64,000 nucleotides of DNA from Azophilus sp965247035 (GTDB taxonomy: Bacteria; Pseudomonadota; Gammaproteobacteria; Pseudomonadales; Azotimanducaceae): the NCBI GenBank assembly GCA_965247035.1, contig CBDFGJ010000002.1, forward strand, positions 343,251 through 407,250, given 5' to 3'. Below the pieces are notes generated by a model. The model saw only the letters and a list, made by a program, of their open reading frames with translations, searched no databases and was not told the origin of the DNA. Shown here piece by piece: positions 48,301-56,600 of this stretch. The translations under genes were made by a program, and so were the position numbers. The number at the start of each line of letters is the position of its first letter. The first letter of the stretch is position 1.

Positions 48301-49401
48301 TTGGATTCAACTCTTAAGTGCAACTTCACCGATGAAGGAAAGGTGAGATGCGGCGGCATCTTGATTTTCCCGAATCAATATAAGGAGTTGCCTTATGAAA
48401 CGCCACACGCACCTCACCTGTGAGCAACGATACCTGATTTCCAATGGCTTGAAAGCAGGCTATTCACAACCAGCCATCGCCAATATCATCGGTGTCAACA
48501 AAAGCGCCATCAGCCGGGAGATACGCCGCAATGGGGCCAGTCGGGGGCGTGTGCGGCGGCGCACCGCCGGGGCGGGCGCTTATCGTCCAGCCGGGGCGCG
48601 CAAGCAGGCCATGGCGCGCCGAGTAGGCAAGTCCAAGGCGCGTATTGGCCGGGAGGATCGGCAACTCATCGAATGGCTGCTGCATGGGAAGTGGAGCCCG
48701 GAGCGGATCAGCCTGCGGCTGGGGAAAACCGGCAGGCTGGCGGTCAGCCTTGGATGGATCCGCCGGCACATTCGCAACGACAAGCACCACGGCGATTTTC
48801 CGCATAAGCACTTACGCTGCCGGAAAGGCGGAGGAAGCGCTACGGCGGCAAGGTGCGGCGGGGCTCGATCCCCAATCGGATGTCCATCGAGCAGCGCCCG
48901 GCGTTGGTGGAGCAAAGAGCCCGCATCGGCGATTGGGAGCTGGACACGGTGCATGGGAAAAGCAATACCGCCGTGATGCTGACCATGCTCGAGCGCACCA
49001 CGCGCTTTGCGCACATTGATGTCCCGCCCAACCGGCAGGCGCCGGTGGTGAGCGCGGCGCTGGTTGGAAACCTGGCCGCGATCAAACACCGGGCGCGCAC
49101 CTTGACCGCGGACAACGGCAGCGAATTCGCCGGCCATGAAGCGGTCCGAGACGCACTGCAGGCCGACTTCCATTTCGCCCATCCCTACGCGTCCTGGGAG
49201 CGGGGAGCCAATGAGAATGCCAACGGGCTGATACGGCGGTATTTCCCCAAAAGCCATGATCTTTCGACCATCGGAACCCCGCAACTGGCGCATGTGGTCG
49301 ATCAGATCAATAACCGGCCGCGCAAATGCCTTGGCATGAAAACACCGAATCAGGCGCTATTCGGCATAATCCCCCCTGTTGCACTTCGAGGTTGAATCCA
49401 A
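48301..49401 (+). mobile_element. IS30-family insertion sequence with 5-bp target duplication
   Basis: The ends TTGGATTCAACTCTTAAGTG and (reverse complement of the right end) TTGGATTCAACCTCGAAGTG are inverted repeats. GAGCC is duplicated directly outside both ends (48296-48300 and 49402-49406). It landed inside the right terminal repeat of the IS481-like element. Confidence 0.85.
48395..49395 (+). pseudogene. IS30-family transposase, frameshifted
   Basis: The first part has the IS30 N-terminus (HLTCEQRYLISNGLKAGYSQ, IIGVNKSAISREIRRNG). After a frameshift near 48825-48835 the second part has the DDE core: RIGDWELDTVHGKSNTAVML, LTADNGSEFAGHEAV and YASWERGANENANGLIRRYF, plus the C-terminal NNRPRKCLGMKTPNQALF. 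The catalytic residues are intact apart from the frameshift, so the loss of function is recent. Confidence 0.85.
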
Positions 49402-49498
49402 GAGCCCGTACATTATATTTACCTTCCGACCGACATCCTATAGTCTTGGCGGTCCTGATGGCGGGTGCGCCTTCCTTGCAACCAAGCAGATTGAATTC

Positions 49499-49855
49499 AT
49501 GGCGACGTTAACGAAACGCAAGCACGAAAACGGCACTTTGGTCTTTTCGGCGATCGGGCGGGTGGATGGCCGCAACGCTAGGGATTTCGAGCGGAGCTTG
49601 GCCGAGGCCATCGGCGCGGAGGAGGCCGGTGACATCATCCTGAACCTTGGGCGGCTGTCCTACATCAGCAGCGCCGGCCTGCGCGTCCTGCTCACCGCCG
49701 CCAAGCTTCAGCAGCGGCGGAACGCGAGGCTCGCGCTCTGCACGCTGCCGGATTCGGTCAAGCAGGTGCTGGAGGTCAGCGGCTTCACCCGCATCATTCC
49801 GGTCCACGGCACCGAGGCCGAAGCGATTGCGGCCTTCGCCGGCGCAGCGTCATGA
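49499..49855 (+). CDS. STAS-domain protein (copy B)
   Basis: 118 residues, identical in sequence to the copy at 44240. The ATG at 49499 is chosen because the upstream extension is the IS30 border. The conserved Ser of SSAGLRVLL is present. It overlaps the DUF3540 start by 4 bp, which suggests that the STAS protein and the DUF3540 protein are made in fixed proportion. Whether it controls a sigma factor or has been recruited to the contractile machine is unknown. Confidence 0.85.
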   Translation: MATLTKRKHENGTLVFSAIGRVDGRNARDFERSLAEAIGAEEAGDIILNLGRLSYISSAGLRVLLTAAKLQQRRNARLALCTLPDSVKQVLEVSGFTRIIPVHGTEAEAIAAFAGAAS

Positions 49856-50460
49856 GCGCCGCCCGCGGACGCCTCGCCGGCGATCAGGCCTCCGGCCCCG
49901 AGGACGGCCGGAGTCCGGGTTCGACCGACGCGCCGTCGTTCGTCGAGCACCTGCTTCATCCTCGGGAGCCCCAATCGGGCTTGGGCGAAGCGACAGTGCT
50001 GTCCTGGTCGGACGCCACCGGCGTGCTGGATGACGGCGCGGTCGCCCGTCAGGGCCTATCCTGCCTCGTGCGCCCCCGCCCCGGCGACCGGGTTCTCGCT
50101 TGGTCGGACGACACGGGAGCGGCTTGGATTCTGGCGGTGCTTCAGCGCCCGGACGAGGCGACGGCCGTTCTGTCCGCTCCTGGCGGGGTGGCGATCGAAG
50201 CGCCCCGCATCACCCTGTCGGCGGGCGCGGTGCACATCGCGGCCGAGGATTTCCTGACCCATGCCCGCAACCGCCACGCCGTGGAGAACACCCGCACTGA
50301 AAGCTGCAAGGTGCGGATCAGCCATGTCGGCACGGACATCCGCCGCGCAACCACCGCCGACGACATGGTGGAGGGCACCATGCTGCAGCGCACTGGAACC
50401 TGGATCTCCAGCACCGCACGCGAGGCGCGGCTACGGGCGCGCTCGTTCCTGTTCGACTAG
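49852..50460 (+). CDS. DUF3540 protein (intact, copy B)
   Basis: 202 residues. The family pattern is visible: LGEATVLSWSDATGVLDDGA, ARQGLSCLVRPRPGDRVLAW, AWILAVLQRPDE, VAIEAPRITLSAGAVHIAAE and the C-terminal MLQRTGTWISSTAREARLRA. DUF3540 proteins occur with DUF2169, pentapeptide and DUF4150 proteins beside vgrG genes; the N-terminal OB-like part and the following beta repeats resemble a small spike component. Here DUF3540 is coupled to the STAS gene and converges on DUF4150. Confidence 0.8.
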   Translation: MSAARGRLAGDQASGPEDGRSPGSTDAPSFVEHLLHPREPQSGLGEATVLSWSDATGVLDDGAVARQGLSCLVRPRPGDRVLAWSDDTGAAWILAVLQRPDEATAVLSAPGGVAIEAPRITLSAGAVHIAAEDFLTHARNRHAVENTRTESCKVRISHVGTDIRRATTADDMVEGTMLQRTGTWISSTAREARLRARSFLFD

Positions 50461-50517
50461 CCTCGAACCCGGGGTCCCCCGCCTTCGCTTTCGGCTAGGC
50501 GCCCGGCGGCCGTGGCG

Positions 50518-50904
50518 CTACAACAGCACCGTCTTGATCACTTGGCTAGGCACCATGGAGATGCCGGGCGCGTTGGCTATGTTCTGGATCGTCGGCGCGA
50601 TGGTCCGCCACGAGGGCATGCCGCCAACGAAATAACAGACCGAGCCCATCACGGGCCGCCCTATGCCGACGATGATGCCGCTGACGACGCCGCCCATCGC
50701 GCCGGCCTCGTCACCGTTGCTCAAGGCGTACTGGCTCGCCATGTTCAACTCAGGCATGCAATTGATCATGATGGTCATGTAGCCCGGTATGGCCAGTGCG
50801 TTGTTGGCGATGTTGGGGTATGGCACCGGTATCGCGAAGGGCGGCGTCTTGCACACGTCCGGCATGGCCATCGACATCCCTAATCCAAAGGTCATTGGCA
50901 TCAT
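50518..50904 (-). CDS. DUF4150 PAAR-like tip protein (copy B)
   Basis: 128 residues, same protein as the copy at 45159. It is last in a minus-strand operon with the two beta-repeat genes (gap 43 bp). Two identical tip proteins could allow loading of more than one spike, or one copy may simply be a recent duplicate. Confidence 0.85.
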   Translation of the reverse strand: MMPMTFGLGMSMAMPDVCKTPPFAIPVPYPNIANNALAIPGYMTIMINCMPELNMASQYALSNGDEAGAMGGVVSGIIVGIGRPVMGSVCYFVGGMPSWRTIAPTIQNIANAPGISMVPSQVIKTVLL

Positions 50905-50947
50905 GGAGGTTTCTCCCGATTCGGCTCCGGCGGTGCCTCGGCCCGAC

Positions 50948-51937
50948 TTAAGACACCGTCTCCGAGACCCGTGCGCACACCGTCACGCCGGCTACGCGGT
51001 TGCGTATGCGGGGCGGGCCGAGGGGCGGCACGACCCTCGGCTTCAAGCCGGGAAGCGCAAGTCCGATAAGAAGCATGGGCAGAATGAGCGCCACCGACGC
51101 GAGGCCGACGAAAATCTCGAGGAGCGGGCACAGCATCATGCTGAGCCGACCCGCCTTCTGCAGGGCCGATCCCTCCGGCTTAACGGGTCCGGGCGAGCCG
51201 ATCAGCGGCTCCAGCGTCGCCAAGGTGCTGCGGATGTAGGCTCCGCACGCCCAGTTCGCAACGGCATCCGCAGAACGGTAGTTCATGCCGGCAATGTATA
51301 CGCGACACCCCGAAACCCGGTTCGCGGCGCCGTAAACGTCCCCGGAGCAGAGCGCGGACACCGTCATCAACGTGCCAATGTAGGATTTGAGCCAGCCGCC
51401 GCCGCAAATGATCCCCTCCATGGGGACCATGCGCTTGATGTTGCCCTCCCACCGCCGCTCAATGGTGCCGTGCCCGATTATGGTCTTGTCCTCAAAGCGC
51501 CAATCGGCGTCCCCATGCACGGTGATCGAGTCTCCGCCGGACAGGCTCGGGCCGCCTTCCTGGGAACCCACCGCCGACACCGCGAAGTCTCCGTCCACTG
51601 CAACATACATGTCGCCGGTGACCTCCACCTCCCGATCGCCCTGGACCTGGCTCTGGTAGTTCCCGGCGATCGTCACCCGCCGGTCGTCGCGAATGGCCAC
51701 GCCGCCCCAACCATGCAGAGCGATTTCATGGCGGCCCTCCCACGGCGGATTCATCGCGCCGAGGGAGTCGTCGTCGTCGCCGGGCGTGGCCTGCGCGGCG
51801 CGCCGGCCAGGCTCCCACTCGCGCTCCTGGCCAACCCAATCCTCCGACTTCCAGTCGGCGATGGCGAGCAGGGAGTCCAGCGTGCTGCCGTCAGTCACCC
51901 GCCAAGGCCGTCGATCCAGCGGCGCGGGGGTTGTCAT
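50948..51937 (-). CDS. Unrecognised beta-repeat protein with C-terminal membrane segment (copy B, type 2)
   Basis: 329 residues, differing from copy A at a handful of positions (for example SITVHGDADW in place of SITVHGNADW; IGLALPGL in place of IGLAFPGL). Substitutions are conservative and the frame is intact, so both copies could still be functional. Start chosen at 51937, overlapping the upstream stop. Confidence 0.65.
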   Translation of the reverse strand: MTTPAPLDRRPWRVTDGSTLDSLLAIADWKSEDWVGQEREWEPGRRAAQATPGDDDDSLGAMNPPWEGRHEIALHGWGGVAIRDDRRVTIAGNYQSQVQGDREVEVTGDMYVAVDGDFAVSAVGSQEGGPSLSGGDSITVHGDADWRFEDKTIIGHGTIERRWEGNIKRMVPMEGIICGGGWLKSYIGTLMTVSALCSGDVYGAANRVSGCRVYIAGMNYRSADAVANWACGAYIRSTLATLEPLIGSPGPVKPEGSALQKAGRLSMMLCPLLEIFVGLASVALILPMLLIGLALPGLKPRVVPPLGPPRIRNRVAGVTVCARVSETVS

Positions 51938-52593
51938 GCCGTATTCTCCACGCCGGCGCCGGGGCCGCCGGCGTGAATGACGGCCGCCTGGTTGTCCGTG
52001 AAGACGCCGAAGGCCTCGTTGCGCACGCCGAAGTCGTCCACCAGCCCGGCGGCGAGCAGGATCCGTGCGCCGCACGCATGGTTGTAGACGGTCATCGCGC
52101 GAATCATCACGCCAGCGATCTCGACCCGCGCCAGATCAACTTCGCCCCAACCACCCCAACACAGAAAGTCCACCCAAGCCGCCATGCGCAGGAAGGGGCC
52201 GACCATCGTGCCCACGTAGCCGCCTCCCATGATGGCTTCGGTTTCGAGGCCCGCGGTCACCTCCACCCCGCCCCTTACGGTTTCCCGAATCGGGGCGCCT
52301 GATATGGGGTAGAGCTCGCCGTCCTCCGTGTGGCGCTCGTAGTCGCCGAACACCTCCACGGTGCGGCTTCCGCGCAGGTAGCTGAAGTCGCCCCGCGCAT
52401 GAAGCGACCTCTCCCGCAGCAGCACCTCCTCGTCACCGACCACGGAGCGCACCACCTGCTTGGCGGCTTCAATCCGCAGGTCTCCGTCCGACACCAGCGC
52501 CTCGGCGCGGAACCGCCGCTTGACCGCCGCCGCGCCTGAGTCGTCCTGTTGGTCGGGTTCGTCCTGTTGGTCGGGCATCGCTTGCTGCTCCAT
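51934..52593 (-). CDS. Unrecognised beta-repeat protein (copy B, type 1)
   Basis: 219 residues, apparently the same protein as copy A at 46575. The ATG at 52593 (MEQQAMPDQQ) is chosen; the open frame runs further upstream in copy B but not in copy A. It is divergent from the third family member at 52855, with about 260 bp of shared upstream region that must hold both promoters. Confidence 0.65.
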   Translation of the reverse strand: MEQQAMPDQQDEPDQQDDSGAAAVKRRFRAEALVSDGDLRIEAAKQVVRSVVGDEEVLLRERSLHARGDFSYLRGSRTVEVFGDYERHTEDGELYPISGAPIRETVRGGVEVTAGLETEAIMGGGYVGTMVGPFLRMAAWVDFLCWGGWGEVDLARVEIAGVMIRAMTVYNHACGARILLAAGLVDDFGVRNEAFGVFTDNQAAVIHAGGPGAGVENTA

Positions 52594-52854
52594 CCTGATT
52601 ATCCTGCGGCTATCGAGGCCAAGCCGCCGGCCGCTCCGCCAAGGACCGTCCCTGCGGGCTTCCGCGGGCCTCGGGCGACCGCCATGAGCAGCCTTTAGCG
52701 CCGTTCCCCCGCTCAGGCAAGGCAATGAAATCCATTTGATGCCATTTGAACCTGCTTGATGACAAAATGGTTCGGCCCAACCCCTTTACGTCCAGCGATT
52801 GCCGCGTTAGATTACCCTTATCCTCGACTCCACCGCAAGCCAGAGACCTTCGCC

Positions 52855-53604
52855 ATGCCGCCCGACGACGAACATCTCCCTGAAGCCACGCCGCCCGCCG
52901 TCAGCCTTCCGCTCGAAAGCGGCGGCGGCGGCAGCGAAGGCTACGCCCTTGAGTTGCGGGCCGAGGTCCTGCGGACGATCTCCGCGGCCAACGAGTGGCG
53001 GCGCGGCGAGTCGGACCGCCTTGAGATCGGCGACGCCACGGGCGAGCAGTCCAACGACACCGTGAACGGCGCGGAGACCGTGCGGGTGGGCGGGGACCTC
53101 TCGGAGAAGGTGCATGGGTCGCGCACCAATGTGGCGCTAAGCCACGACCTTGAGGTGCGCGGCAAGTTGACCGTCAACTGCCACGGGGAGACCGCGATCT
53201 TCGGCGGCGGGCTCGTTGAAACCCACATCGGCCCGGAACTGCTTCTGGCCGGCATGAGCGACGACTTGATCGTCGGCGCCGGGCTGCGGGCCACCTTGCC
53301 GGCCGATCTCTGGCTGTGCGGGCTGGTCGGCATGGAGGAGAAGCCGGTCACGAACGCCGCCGACGGCGCGTTCATCGAAATCTCCGGCCTGCATGTGGAG
53401 CGGGAGTTCGTCAGCGGCAACCACGCCGCGGGCGCCGCGGTGTTCAGCGGCGCCCAGTACACGACGACCGCGACGGGCTTTCGGCCACTCATGAAGGTGA
53501 TGCTTGGAATCCGCAACCTGACCCCGGGCGCCGGCGCCGGCGGCGGCGGCAGCGGCGGCGGCCCCGGCGCCGGGCTCAGATGCTTGGCATACCCCCGGAT
53601 CTGA
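52855..53604 (+). CDS. Unrecognised beta-repeat protein (type 3), upstream of the giant gene
   Basis: 249 residues from ATG 52855. It shares the family layout: needle-like repeats (GAETVRVGGDLSEKVHGSRT, LSHDLEVRGKLTVNCHGE), then AIFGGGLVETHIGPELLLAG and LIVGAGLRATLPADLWLCGL, then EISGLHVEREFVSG. It lacks the hydrophobic tail of type 2 and ends in a Gly-rich linker (GAGAGGGGSGGGPGAG). The last 25 bases overlap the start of the giant frame, as if adaptor and cargo were translationally coupled. Confidence 0.65.
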   Translation: MPPDDEHLPEATPPAVSLPLESGGGGSEGYALELRAEVLRTISAANEWRRGESDRLEIGDATGEQSNDTVNGAETVRVGGDLSEKVHGSRTNVALSHDLEVRGKLTVNCHGETAIFGGGLVETHIGPELLLAGMSDDLIVGAGLRATLPADLWLCGLVGMEEKPVTNAADGAFIEISGLHVEREFVSGNHAAGAAVFSGAQYTTTATGFRPLMKVMLGIRNLTPGAGAGGGGSGGGPGAGLRCLAYPRI

Positions 53605-56600
53605 ATTTCGCCGAAATGATGTCCACCAGCGCCCCCATGCGGGCGTCCACCGCCGCCGAGGCCGAGGATTCCCGCCTGATGGCGGAGTTGCTCGCACAAG
53701 GGGTTGATTTGACGGAGGCCCGGAGGCAGGTGGACATAGCCAGGAATCTGGAGGATGCGAAGCTGCTGGCGAAACGGGTTAGGCTGGAGATGCTGGAGGA
53801 GGCCAGGCGGCTGCAGGAGGCCACGGCGCTGGAGGAGGCCAGGCAGCTGGAGGAGGCCAGGCAGCTGGAGGAGGCCAGGCGGCTGGAGGAGGCCAGGCCG
53901 CTGCAGGAGGCCAGCTCGGCGTATCTCGCCCGCGCGGAGGAGGCGCAGGCGCTGAAGTTCCGCCTCAGCGCGCTTGACGAATACCTCAGCACCGCGGATG
54001 ACGCCGGCAGGGAAAGATACATAGCCCAGCAACAGGAGCTGGCGCGGCGGCTGGAGGAGGCGGAGCGGTTGGAGAAAGCGGCCAAGGCGCTGATGCAGGA
54101 TGAGACCATAAAGCTGGAGACGGCGCGCGGGGGGGGGGGGGGGGCCGATAACCCGGGCGCTGGCGGAAGCCAAGGCGTTGGCGGACGCCAAGGCCAAGGA
54201 GTTGGATGATCTCAAGGCGTTGGCGGAGTCGGAGGAAGCCAAGGGGTTGGCGGACCTCAGGTCGCTGGAGGACGCCAGGGCGGCGCATGACGCGCGCGTG
54301 GAGGAGACGCGGGTGCTGAAGTTGCGCTTCGACAGCAATGAGCAGCAGATCGCGTTAAAGCTCGATGGCGCCAGGCAAAGATACGATGCGCTGACTGAGC
54401 GTCAGGCTGCGCTTACTCTACGCGGCGTGGACATCACGAATGATGCCGACCGGGCAAAATACATAGCCGAGCAACAGGATATGGCGCGGCAGCTGTCGGT
54501 GGCGGAAGCCCTGCTCGTGCCTGACCGGCTCAGCGTGCAGAAGCAACAGGCGCTGGCGCGGCGGTTGGAGGAGGCGCGGCGGGCGGAGGAAGCGGCCAAG
54601 GTGCTGATGCTGGAGGAGGCCAGGAAGCTGGAGGCGGCGCAGGGGATTGGGGAGGCGGGGCGGGTCGCCAACCCCGCACAGGCCCTCGAAGACCTCGACG
54701 CGCTCTCCGAGGCGGTGGGGAACTCCGACGAGGCGGCCGCGGGCGAAGCGCTCAAGCGCGTCCAGGATGCCGTGGGCGGAGGGGAGGACGCCGGCGCCGG
54801 GGACGAAGGCGTCATCCTGGTGCAGCGGGATGGCCAGGTCGTTGCGGAGAAAGCCGATGCGGGCAGTTGGGACGATCCCGACTGGATGCGCTACTTGTCG
54901 GGCGACGGGCCAGCAACGCCTCAGGCCGAGCCGCCGCCGCCGGCCCCAGCGCCGCCGCTGAGGGACACTTCGGACCTTCAGGGCTATTGGGACGATTTGC
55001 TCCAAGCCCGGCAGCAGTCCGACCTGAACTTCCAGCGCACCACCGCGCAAACGGGCGCCAACCCAAACGGGCTGCACCTGGCCGCTTACGACCATCTGCA
55101 GCTGAGGCGGTTGGAGCTGCGCGAGCAGATGCTCTCATTGGTGCTCCCCCATGCGGAGGATCTGGGTCGGTCGACCGGCGAGCTCCTTGATCTCGACACC
55201 TCCGCTCGGGCATTCGATGTCCCTTTCCAGCTCCGCGATGAATACCTGCGGGTCATCGATCTGGCTGAACAGGCCGGCGACGCCGACAAGGCGGAAGTCC
55301 TGAGGCACACGCTGGCGGCGTTCGACTCGATGGCGCGCCTTGAAGTCGATGCGGCGCTGGCCCGCGCCGACGAGCTGGCCAGCTTCCCGGGCGTCCCGCT
55401 GCCGGAACACCTTGACCAAGCGCGGGTCACCGAACAGTTGCAGGAATTGATACAAACCGCCATGGGTAGGATGACGGGCGACTTGAACGAGGTCGAGATG
55501 CAGCTTGCGGGCAGTCAGGTCCATACCTATGGACGCGCAGTCCAGCAAGTCGGGGAGGGCCTTGATCCCACGCCCTATATGCTTGAGATAGTAGATCGGG
55601 CGGCGGCCTTCGGCGGCGATGGCTCGGCCGCCTCCAAAGCGGACAGCATCGAATCCTACGACGAGGTGCTCCGCAACGTCGTCTCCGTCTTGGAGAATCC
55701 GGACAACTTCACCGGTCCTCCGGCGGCCGTGGGCACGGACGCCCGCTCACTGCTGATCGCCGAGCGCGACGAGCTCCTGCACGCCGGCAAATTCAACGAC
55801 GCCCTTGACACGCAACGGCAAATCGACGAAATCGACAAGGCTGGGAGGGTCTCCCCAGGCTTGGAGGACTCCTTCGTCTACCGGGATCTGGAAAGCGCCG
55901 GCGCCGCGCCGGGAGAGCACCGGGCACGTCCCGGCCAAGCCGCCGATTTCGACGAGTCGCCGTACGCCGCCATCGACGAGTCGCCGTACGCTGAGATCGG
56001 CCCCCCCGGCAACGCCCCCGCGCCCTCCGCCGCCGGGCAAAAGTCGCCCATCACCTGGCCCCAGGCCAAACATCCCACAGGCGGCGATGGCGGCGCCCGG
56101 CTTCTGGAAACCGCCCAGCCGGGCGACCCGCTGCCGCTGGGCTACGAGTGGCGCGGCGGCTTTGCCCGGGCCGTGCCCGATGCGGTGGACATGGTGGATG
56201 AAGGGGCGGACGTCCGCATCTCGCGTTCGATCCCCGCCGAGGCGGGGCCGCCGGTCCCGCCGCCGCGACATCAACGGGCGGACCTCCCCGCCACCGATGA
56301 GTGGCGGTCGATGTTCGACGACCCAACGTACGACACGGGCTTCTTCGTCGACGACCCGGTTTACGACGGAGGCTTCTTGGCGCCGTCGCCATCGCCCGCT
56401 CCAGACGTGGCGGAGACCGAATCCCTGCGGAGCCTGGAGGTCGAGCCCAGCCAGATCGACCTTGAGGATCTGGCCGAGGATCTGTACGCTGGCGGGTACC
56501 GGTACGGAGACCCGGGCGTGCCGCCGCCGCCGCCCGGCAGGCCCCTCGAAGGTCTGTCCGAGGATCTGTACGCTGAGCTCGATGATTTCGCTGGGCTCCG

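Larger units (their letters stand above)
47448..49412 (+). mobile_element. IS481-like element interrupted by IS30; junction of the two module copies
   Basis: Left end TGTATGGGCTCAGACACATT at 47448. The right end ATTCCGAAATGTACTGAGCC (48281-48300) is split by the IS30 element; its last bases CGTACA resume after the target duplication and end at 49412. The element fills almost exactly the space between module copy A (ends 47426) and copy B (starts 49413). Confidence 0.75.
49413..52784. repeat. 3.3-kb duplicated module, copy B (intact)
   Basis: Direct repeat of 44154-47426, with the DUF3540 gene complete. It begins immediately after the IS481-like right end and is followed by the third beta-repeat gene and the giant gene. 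Confidence 0.9.

Noticed and set aside
53316..53604. Frameshift fusing the type-3 beta-repeat protein directly to the giant protein
   Set aside because: The Gly-rich coding stretch is made of GGC triplets whose slippage would not change frame, and a normal stop codon plus an overlapping ATG explain the arrangement.
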